From contig JAGVXJ010000049.1 of NCBI GenBank assembly GCA_018303895.1, positions 1-5,117 on the forward strand: a stretch of DNA of 5,117 bases. The letters are read 5' to 3'. This DNA is from Candidatus Pacearchaeota archaeon. Its GTDB lineage: Archaea; Nanobdellota; Nanobdellia; Pacearchaeales; GW2011-AR1. This document shows, in pieces, positions 1 to 4,611 of the stretch (position 1 is its first letter; each line of letters begins with the position of its first letter). A model generated the notes under the pieces. The model was not told the origin of the DNA, ran no database searches, and was given only the letters and a program-made list of their open reading frames with translations. The position numbers and the translations under genes are program-made.

Positions 1-139
1 ATTATTCACAGGTTTTTTTCCAAAATATCTACTGAATGAAGAAGGCAAAATTTTATTTGAATTAGGTAGTTATTCTTTTCACCAAGAATCTTCCGGTTAT
101 CCATTGACTATTTACGAAACTGCTTTAAAATATCTTTAA
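1..139 (+). CDS. C-terminal fragment of an unrecognised protein (5' end outside window)
   Basis: An open frame enters from the left edge (first full codon at base 2) and ends at TAA 137-139, giving 45 residues that begin LFTGFFPKYLL and end TIYETALKYL. The frame is a plausible protein: balanced hydrophobic and charged residues, no low-complexity stretch, and a stop followed at once by an AT-rich promoter region. I do not recognise the family. The LFTGFFP segment followed by an aromatic-rich helix loosely recalls the ends of some bacterial hypothetical proteins, but that is only an impression from memory. It lies in the same direction as the U32 gene, 42 bases upstream of it, but a TATA-like box between them argues that the two are transcribed separately. 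Confidence 0.6.
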   Translation, partial: LFTGFFPKYLLNEEGKILFELGSYSFHQESSGYPLTIYETALKYL

Positions 140-152
140 TACTAATATAAAA

Positions 153-160
153 TTTAAAAA
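153..160 (+). promoter_or_regulatory. TATA-like box for the U32 gene
   Basis: The sequence TTTAAAAA is centred about 25 bases before the ATG at 182, and an A/T-rich, purine-leaning stretch just upstream could be the BRE. In archaea the TATA box centre lies about 26 bases upstream of transcription start, so the transcript would begin at or next to the ATG (leaderless). No Shine-Dalgarno motif lies before the ATG, which fits. The local AT-richness makes any single box weak evidence. The same spacing recurs at three other genes in the window. Confidence 0.5.
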
Positions 161-181
161 CTTAAATTTCTAATTATTCTC

Positions 182-1420
182 ATGAAATCCAAATTAACTC
201 GCGACCTCGCACGAGGAATTGATAAGAAAAAAAAGTCTCTACCACGAAATCGCTCGGAATTGCTCGCTCCAGCAGGAAGTTTCCCGATGTTAGTCGCGGC
301 GGTGAACGCAGGAGCTGATGCGGTTTATTTTGGGCTGAAGGAATTTTCAATGAGAGCAAATGCAAAAAATTTCACAGTCAATGATTTGAACAAGATTAAA
401 GAAATATGCAAGGAAAAAAAAGTAAAGAAATATTTAACACTAAATACAATTATCTACGACGAGGAAATTAAAAAAATAGAATATTTAATAAAAGCAGTTA
501 AAAATAAAATTGATGCAGTTATCTGTTGGGATTTAAGTGTGATTAATCTTTGCAAAAAATACAAAATTCCTTTTTTTATTTCAACGCAAGCATCTGTTGC
601 GAATATTGAAGCCGCAAAATTTTATAAAAAACTTGGCGCTAAAAGAATTGTCCTTGCGAGAGAATTAAATTTGAAGCAGATAAAAAAAATTTCCAAGATA
701 ATCGACATTGAATGTTTTGCGCACGGAGCGATGTGCGCTGCAATTTCCGGGCGATGCTTTACTTCGCAATTTTTATTTGGGAAATCCGCGAACCGAGGAG
801 AATGCATACAGCCGTGCAGGAGAAGTTATATTGTAAAAGATAAGCAAGAGGGATATGAACTCGAGCTTGAAAATGATAAAGTTATGTCTGCGAAAGATTT
901 ATGCTCTCTGCCTTTTATTGAAGAGTTAAAAAAAGCAGGAATAAAAAGTTTTAAGATTGAAGGAAGAAATCGGGACCCGAGATATGTCGACGCTGTTGTG
1001 CGAGTTTATAGGAAAGCATTGGATAAAAAATTATCTAAAGAGGAAGTTAAAGAAGGGTTGGACGAACTGAAAAAAGTTTACAACAGAGGTTTTTCTTCTG
1101 GATTTTATTTGGGGTTGCCCAATGCGAACGACTTTTCAAAAGTTGAACATAGTGAATCCAAGGAAAAAAAACATTTTGTTGGCAAGGTAACTCATTATTA
1201 TCCGAATGTTGGAGTTGCAACTATTAAATTAGTTTCAGGATTAAAGGTGGGAGATAAAATAATTGTTATTGGAAAGACAATTGGAATTAAAAAATCTTTA
1301 ATTGAATATATGGAAATAAAAAAGAAAGGAATTAGGAAAGCGACAAAAGGCGATGAGATTGGGATCAAAATTCCGCGTGTCAAGAAAAATGACGAAGTGT
1401 ACAGGATAATTGAAGATTAA
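182..1420 (+). CDS. U32 'peptidase' family protein, UbiU/TrhP-like Fe-S hydroxylation protein
   Basis: The 412-residue protein has the U32 hallmarks: LLAPAGS at 27-33, GADAVYFG at 44-51, STQAS at 134-138, and the family signature ECFAHGAMCAAISGRC at 177-192, followed by GECIQPCR at 206-213. Cysteines 185, 192, 208 and 241 match in order and approximate spacing the four cysteines that hold a 4Fe-4S cluster in E. coli UbiU. C212 is an additional one. U32 proteins were first called collagenases. Characterised members act in O2-independent hydroxylation: UbiU/UbiV in ubiquinone synthesis and TrhP (YegQ) in 5-hydroxyuridine formation at the tRNA wobble base. A tRNA or rRNA modification role is therefore the better guess here, and ubiquinone is unlikely in such an archaeon. 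A C-terminal beta-rich domain (about 330-410) is retained. The first 24 residues are a basic extension before the core. The ATG at 182 fits the TATA spacing. The protein is a little shorter than YegQ (about 450). Substrate is not determinable. Confidence 0.88.
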   Translation: MKSKLTRDLARGIDKKKKSLPRNRSELLAPAGSFPMLVAAVNAGADAVYFGLKEFSMRANAKNFTVNDLNKIKEICKEKKVKKYLTLNTIIYDEEIKKIEYLIKAVKNKIDAVICWDLSVINLCKKYKIPFFISTQASVANIEAAKFYKKLGAKRIVLARELNLKQIKKISKIIDIECFAHGAMCAAISGRCFTSQFLFGKSANRGECIQPCRRSYIVKDKQEGYELELENDKVMSAKDLCSLPFIEELKKAGIKSFKIEGRNRDPRYVDAVVRVYRKALDKKLSKEEVKEGLDELKKVYNRGFSSGFYLGLPNANDFSKVEHSESKEKKHFVGKVTHYYPNVGVATIKLVSGLKVGDKIIVIGKTIGIKKSLIEYMEIKKKGIRKATKGDEIGIKIPRVKKNDEVYRIIED

Positions 1421-1421
1421 T

Positions 1422-1703
1422 TTATTTCACCGTAAACAATTTATCATTCTTTGTTTTAAACACATCTAATCTAACTCCAGAATCAAGCCAACCGTGAGCA
1501 TAATTTATTGCGGCAAAAGCATTTACAAAATCGCCTTGTTTTTTGAAGTATTCTGCATCACTTAAATAATTAGAAACCATTTCAATTATTTCTTTTGCTT
1601 GATTTTCTTTTCTTTTTATTATTGATTTTTTAACAATTTCCAATGCTTTGCTCGTCAGAGTATAATATTTTTCTATTTTTTCAGGAGTTATTTTGTTTTT
1701 CAT
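1422..1703 (-). CDS. DUF357 family small helical protein
   Basis: The 93-residue protein is read on the minus strand (ATG complement at 1701-1703, stop at 1422-1424). Its core matches the archaeal DUF357 pattern: YLSDAEYF at 46-53, GDFVNAFAAINYAHGWLDSG at 57-76, then a short basic tail. The sequence predicts an all-helical protein with three or four helices and no signal peptide or membrane segment, so it is probably cytoplasmic. No function is established for the family that I can name. The recurrent asparagine, tyrosine and histidine in the NYAHGWLD segment are the family's conserved features. The gene converges on the U32 gene with one base between the two stop codons, so each transcript's end must lie inside the other's coding strand. 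A TATA-like box about 25 bases upstream of the start supports a leaderless transcript. Confidence 0.85.
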   Translation of the reverse strand: MKNKITPEKIEKYYTLTSKALEIVKKSIIKRKENQAKEIIEMVSNYLSDAEYFKKQGDFVNAFAAINYAHGWLDSGVRLDVFKTKNDKLFTVK

Positions 1704-1723
1704 ATTTTATTAAAAGTAGATAG

Positions 1724-1733
1724 ATATTTAAAT
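1724..1733. promoter_or_regulatory. Palindromic TATA-like box, DUF357 promoter (possibly bidirectional)
   Basis: ATATTTAAAT is a perfect palindrome. Its centre is about 25 bases before the DUF357 start on the minus strand. It is also about 27 bases before an ATG (1756) on the plus strand that now leads only into a decayed dockerin-tail relic. Use for DUF357 is well supported by spacing. Use in the plus direction, perhaps as the former promoter of the lost gene, is inference. Confidence 0.5.
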
Positions 1734-1765
1734 TTTGTTTTTTATTTATCCTCTTATGAAAAAGG

Positions 1766-1858
1766 GTATTAATGAATTACATTTCCCAATGGAAAACAGG
1801 AACAGTTTTAATTGGAAATTTGATGACCGCGATTGGCGAATGAAAAAATGGATGCTAG
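1766..1858 (+). pseudogene. Relic of a dockerin-like gene tail
   Basis: Read in the frame of the ATG at 1772, this stretch gives MNYISQWKTGTVLIGNLMT, then AIGE, a TGA stop at 1841-1843, KNGC and a TAG at 1856-1858. It corresponds to residues 632-659 of the exported hydrolase encoded at 1911-3893, with the tryptophan codon for W655 changed to TGA. The EF-hand loop and everything N-terminal to it are missing, so this is a fragment and not a gene. Of the eight differences from the intact copy in 84 bases, five fall at third codon positions, and four of these are silent (the fifth makes the TGA). That hints that the copy diverged while still coding and decayed later, although the numbers are small. 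It most likely derives from a lost paralogue that stood just upstream. Confidence 0.85.
1772..1855 (+). repeat. Direct repeat, copy 1 (about 90% identical to 3804-3887)
   Basis: By hand alignment the 84 bases match 3804-3887 at 76 positions without a gap, at a constant offset of 2032 bases. A few more matching bases extend leftward to about 1766. On the right the match stops at the conserved cysteine codon. The pair flanks the whole hydrolase reading frame apart from its last two codons. Recombination between the copies could therefore delete the gene. Confidence 0.93.
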
Positions 1859-1870
1859 GAAAAATCGGAA

Positions 1871-1910
1871 ATAATAAAAACTCTTTTTTTCTAATTTAAT
1901 TAAGGGGAAA
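1871..1910 (+). promoter_or_regulatory. Possible promoter and weak ribosome binding site of the exported hydrolase
   Basis: An A/T-rich ATAATAAAAA at 1871-1880 lies about 35 bases before the ATG at 1911, which would give a leader of roughly nine bases. AAGGGGAAA directly abuts the ATG at 1902-1910 and is at best a weak Shine-Dalgarno. A CTTTTTTT run at 1883-1890 sits between them and could equally be a T-rich terminator for whatever is transcribed from the left. This is the only complete gene start here without a TATA-like box at about 25 bases, apart from the second gene of the NFACT-R/CRM operon. Confidence 0.3.
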
Positions 1911-3893
1911 ATGAAAAAAATACTTTTGGTGATAATTTTTGCAATTTTATTATTTAGTATTGTTTCTGCTGAAAGAGGCAGAGTTCAGCATGTAAATAAT
2001 AATCTTGTTGCTGATAATGGATGGTTTTTGCGAGGAGAAAATTCCTGGCTGACTTCTTCAGAGAGAAATAATAATAGTTTTTGGGATATTTTAAGAGATG
2101 AGTTTAATATGAATATAATTAGAGTTATAGTTTATAGAGAACCTCAAAATTGGGGATGCAATGGAGATTGCGATGTTTATCTTGATTGCACTCTTGACCC
2201 CACTAAGAGTGTTGGATGTGGGCATAATTGTCAGTGTCCGGGATATTATCAGAGATGCAATGAGGGTTCAGCTTATGATGTGAATTGCCTTTATACAAAA
2301 TTTACAAATGTTGCTTCTGCAAGTGATTTTGATATTAATCCCAAAGATGGCCAGTTAACAGGCACTGAATACACAAGATGGTTAAATTTCATGAACACAG
2401 AAATAATTCCTTATCTTGATGATTGGGTTGAGATGTCTTCGCAAAAGAATTTTTATTTAATGATTGATTATCATCCTGTTGGAGGAAATGATCCTATGGA
2501 TGTCAAGTTGTTCTGGGAATTGATTGCTCCACGTTATAAAGATAGAACTCATGTAATTTATGAATTGATGAATGAGCCAAGCATTTTATTTACTGATAAT
2601 TATAATAATGCAAACAACATTGGGCTTGTTGACCTTGAGGTTGAACTTTTTAATCTTGCACGATCCCTTGCTCCTGAAACGCACTTAATTCTTTGGACAT
2701 TTTCTCATGTCAAGACTGCTAGTGCAAAGCCCACTATTGATAGTGCTCCTGAAATTGATTATTCAAAAGCAAGTGTTGGATTTCACATATATGGTTTAAA
2801 AGAAATTTATCTTGATCCTATTAAAGCGGTTTATCCAGTATTCCAAACTGAGATTGGAGCAACTCTGGGCATAGATGAGTACAATCAAAGGATAGCATTG
2901 ATGGAATCAAAAGGTTTGAGTTGGATTACACTTGATGGGACTAAGTATAATCCTCCTATAGATGTGACTTGGTCAGGGGATCCTTTTTTTACAGGAGGAA
3001 CAATCACTCCAACTTGCTCTGAAGGTTTAATCTCTTCAACTTGTTTGTGCGGAGGTACAAGTTATTCTTCTGGTTATTGCTGTTCAAATATTTGGCAAAG
3101 TTCTGCTTGCTCAATCTCAACAGAAGACCTAATTTCTCACTGGAAACTTGATGAAACTTCTGGAACAACTGCAGATGATTTTATAGGAAACAACGACGGA
3201 ACTTTAATGAATAATCCAACCCCATTATGGACAACTGGAAAATTTGGAAATGCTTTGAGTTTTGATGGAGTTGATGATTATGTTGAGCTTGGAAATTCTG
3301 CATCATTAAAACCTTCTTTGTTAACGGTCTCTGCATGGGTTTATCTTGATAGCACTGTAACCGATTCGTATCCAAAAATAATCGACGGGAACAATGATAA
3401 TTATGGTTATCAGCTGTTTTATAATGCAATTGGAGGTGCGGGTTTTACTTTTTCAACAGGAACAGGTTTGATTGGGAAAGGAATTCCTTCAAATATAACA
3501 ACACAAAACCAGTGGGTTCATGTTGTGGGAGTTCATGATGCTTCTTCAAATAAAATTTATGTGAACGGAGTTCTGATTGGAACTATTCCTGCTTCTGAAA
3601 TTGATTATTCTGCTATCACTACGATGAGACTTGGAAACAGAGGGAATGATGCAAGGCACTGGAAAGGAATGATTGACGACGTGAGAATTTACAATTATGC
3701 TTTAACAGCGACGGAGATTTTGAATTTGTATAATGAAGCATCATTTTCTAATTGCGGGCTTTCTGATTCAAACCGCGACGGAGTTGTGAATATTTCTGAA
3801 TTGATGAATTACATTTCGCAATGGAAAGCAGGAACAGTTTTGATTGGAAATTTGATGATTGCGATCGGCGAATGGAAGAATGGATGCCATTAG
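1911..3893 (+). CDS. Secreted modular GH5-family glycoside hydrolase with Cys-rich, LamG and dockerin-like domains
   Basis: This 660-residue exported enzyme probably cuts beta-1,4-linked polysaccharide (cellulose, mannan or similar; substrate not readable). Residues 1-20 are a signal peptide ending SIVSA, with no later membrane segment. Residues 21 to about 355 form a GH5 TIM barrel: RGENS 41-45, IIRV with R71, DYHP with H188, YELMNEP with acid/base E222, GFHIY with H292 and Y294, TEIG with nucleophile E314, and W338. An insertion at 83-126 carries eight cysteines. Residues 369-400 are a six-cysteine module (CLCGG, GYCC). About 405-608 is a LamG/concanavalin-like domain (SHWKLDE, SFDGVDDYVELG, DDVRIYNYAL), a likely glycan-binding unit. 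Residues 615-660 are dockerin-like, with a complete EF-hand loop (D619, N621, D623, G624, V626, E630) and a degenerate second repeat ending in NGCH. The catalytic half is much poorer in CpG than the LamG/dockerin half. The ATG at 1911 directly precedes the signal peptide. The gene appears to be a single-gene unit. Confidence 0.87.
   Translation: MKKILLVIIFAILLFSIVSAERGRVQHVNNNLVADNGWFLRGENSWLTSSERNNNSFWDILRDEFNMNIIRVIVYREPQNWGCNGDCDVYLDCTLDPTKSVGCGHNCQCPGYYQRCNEGSAYDVNCLYTKFTNVASASDFDINPKDGQLTGTEYTRWLNFMNTEIIPYLDDWVEMSSQKNFYLMIDYHPVGGNDPMDVKLFWELIAPRYKDRTHVIYELMNEPSILFTDNYNNANNIGLVDLEVELFNLARSLAPETHLILWTFSHVKTASAKPTIDSAPEIDYSKASVGFHIYGLKEIYLDPIKAVYPVFQTEIGATLGIDEYNQRIALMESKGLSWITLDGTKYNPPIDVTWSGDPFFTGGTITPTCSEGLISSTCLCGGTSYSSGYCCSNIWQSSACSISTEDLISHWKLDETSGTTADDFIGNNDGTLMNNPTPLWTTGKFGNALSFDGVDDYVELGNSASLKPSLLTVSAWVYLDSTVTDSYPKIIDGNNDNYGYQLFYNAIGGAGFTFSTGTGLIGKGIPSNITTQNQWVHVVGVHDASSNKIYVNGVLIGTIPASEIDYSAITTMRLGNRGNDARHWKGMIDDVRIYNYALTATEILNLYNEASFSNCGLSDSNRDGVVNISELMNYISQWKAGTVLIGNLMIAIGEWKNGCH
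3765..3890 (+). other. EF-hand dockerin-like domain coding segment
   Basis: This segment encodes residues 619-660. The loop DSNRDGVVNISE has calcium ligands at positions 1, 3, 5 and 12 (D619, N621, D623, E630), glycine at 6 and valine at 8, as in type I dockerins and EF-hands. The helix after it is LMNYISQW. The second half, GTVLIGNLMIAIGEW, mirrors the helix of a second repeat but has lost the calcium loop. C615 and C659 bracket the domain and could form a disulfide. Type I dockerins bind cohesin modules. Whether this one does, or serves as a general surface-retention tag, cannot be told from this window. Confidence 0.72.
3804..3887 (+). repeat. Direct repeat, copy 2 (intact, inside the hydrolase gene)
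   Basis: This is the coding counterpart of the relic at 1772-1855. It encodes residues 632-659 of the hydrolase, with TGG at 3873-3875 where the relic has TGA. The similarity ends at the cysteine codon just before the natural stop. Confidence 0.93.
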
Positions 3894-3920
3894 ATTTTGC
3901 TCAGATAGATGTTGAGAAAG

Positions 3921-3928
3921 TTTATAAA
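3921..3928 (+). promoter_or_regulatory. TATA-like box for the NFACT-R/CRM operon
   Basis: TTTATAAA is centred about 25 bases before the ATG at 3950 and is preceded by a purine-rich GAGAAAG that fits an archaeal BRE. The predicted transcript would start at the ATG. There is no Shine-Dalgarno motif between the box and the ATG. This is the cleanest promoter in the window. Confidence 0.6.
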
Positions 3929-3949
3929 ATTCCATTTGTTTGATAATCT

Positions 3950-4312
3950 ATGAAATTTCGCGAACATATTACAAAAAAAGGAACTTTGGTTTTAGGCGGA
4001 AAGTCCGCTCAGAATAATGAAGAATTAATTAAGCAGATTGAACCAAACGAAGTTGTTTTACATACTGAAAAACCTGGAAGCCCGTTTGTGAATATCAAAG
4101 GAAAACCTAAATTTGGCGACGTGAAAGAGGCGGCGATTTTTTGCGCGAGATATTCCCAAGATTACCGCGATAACAAATCAGACGTAGTAATTCATCAATT
4201 TAAGGGAAGAGATATTTCAAAAGACAGAAAAATGAAACTCGGAATGTTCGGAGTTAGAAATATCAAGAAAATTAAAATTAAGAAAAAGTGGATTGAGGGA
4301 TTTCTAAAATGA
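3950..4312 (+). CDS. Stand-alone NFACT-R (DUF814) domain protein
   Basis: The 120-residue protein matches the NFACT-R1 domain that lies towards the C-terminal end of RqcH/Rqc2/NEMF proteins: LGGKSAQNNEEL at 15-26, VLHTEKPGSPFV at 36-47, DVKEAAIFCARYS at 57-69, and a basic end KGRDISKDRKMKLGMFGVRN at 85-104. NFACT-R is a predicted RNA-binding domain. In full-length proteins it accompanies NFACT-N, HhH and coiled-coil regions that bind the 60S or 50S subunit and tRNA. Those regions are absent here, so this is not an Ala-tail synthase on its own. A role at the ribosome or in RNA handling is inferred. The last codons overlap the next gene by four bases (ATGA), which indicates translational coupling with the CRM protein. 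The start at 3950 fits the TATA box. Confidence 0.85.
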   Translation: MKFREHITKKGTLVLGGKSAQNNEELIKQIEPNEVVLHTEKPGSPFVNIKGKPKFGDVKEAAIFCARYSQDYRDNKSDVVIHQFKGRDISKDRKMKLGMFGVRNIKKIKIKKKWIEGFLK

Positions 4313-4581
4313 TGCATGCAGTCGGGCAGGTTCAACTTGGAAAAAACGGAGTCACTGAAAATTTTATTTCAACTTTGAAAAGTCATTTTGAAAATCATCG
4401 GAATGTAAAAGTTTCTGTATTGAGAAATTTGACAAGAGATAAAAAAGAAATTCAAAAAATTTCAGAAAAAATCATCGAAGAACTCGGAGACCATTACACT
4501 GCGAAAATTATCGGATTTACAATTAATATTAAAAGATGGCGAAGAGCGCGAGTTGAGATGGAAAATAATTCTGAACAATAA
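4309..4581 (+). CDS. YhbY/CRM-domain RNA-binding protein
   Basis: The 90-residue protein is a single CRM domain. Its GKNG loop at 11-14 is the GxxG RNA-contact motif of the family. It is followed by GVTENFISTLKSHF (13-26), the strand VKVSVLRN (33-40), a charged helix (44-60) and the final strand AKIIGFTINIKRWR (65-78), as in bacterial YhbY (about 97 residues). YhbY binds pre-50S ribosomes, and plant CRM proteins bind group II introns and rRNA. A large-subunit assembly role is therefore likely (inference). Translation can start at either of two adjacent ATGs (4309 or 4312). The first overlaps the upstream stop as ATGA, so the gene is probably translated by coupling. A short acidic and polar tail follows the domain. 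Confidence 0.87.
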   Translation: MMHAVGQVQLGKNGVTENFISTLKSHFENHRNVKVSVLRNLTRDKKEIQKISEKIIEELGDHYTAKIIGFTINIKRWRRARVEMENNSEQ

Positions 4582-4582
4582 A

Positions 4583-4590
4583 TTTATAAA
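4583..4590 (+). promoter_or_regulatory. TATA-like box for the LemA gene
   Basis: TTTATAAA begins two bases after the CRM stop codon, with its centre about 25.5 bases before the ATG at 4612 and only about 20 before an in-frame ATG at 4606. Three other genes here show about 25 bases, which favours 4612 as the start of a leaderless message. Confidence 0.55.
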
Positions 4591-4611
4591 TTCATTTTGG
4601 CATTTATGTTT

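Noticed and set aside
205..216. Short inverted repeat CCTCGCACGAGG near the U32 start.
   Set aside because: Five-base arms around two bases cannot form a stable hairpin, and it lies inside coding sequence (codons for Leu-Ala-Arg). It is probably chance.
622..807. Minus-strand open frames inside the U32 gene (here, and at 180-365 and 1198-1383).
   Set aside because: All three are covered by the conserved U32 coding frame and show no independent signal.
1883..1890. CTTTTTTT run as a dedicated terminator.
   Set aside because: T-runs are common in this AT-rich sequence. It has no known upstream transcript to terminate and could be part of the promoter spacer, so it is only mentioned under the hydrolase promoter.
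1756..1899. A 47-codon plus-strand open frame, starting MKKGINELHF, between DUF357 and the hydrolase.
   Set aside because: It runs in a different frame across the dockerin-tail relic, so its composition is explained by the shifted relic. It resembles no family I know. Its start codon may be a leftover of the lost gene, but the encoded peptide is not supported.
3181..3429. Minus-strand open frame of 82 codons inside the LamG region.
   Set aside because: It lies entirely antisense to a well-recognised LamG domain, has a histidine/glutamine-rich composition typical of shadow frames, and has no promoter.
1772..3887. The two direct repeats as ends of a transposon or integrated element carrying the hydrolase.
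   Set aside because: The repeat is in coding sequence, there is no transposase, integrase, inverted terminal repeat or target duplication, and the divergence fits old paralogous copies. Recombination between copies remains possible, but an element is not supported.
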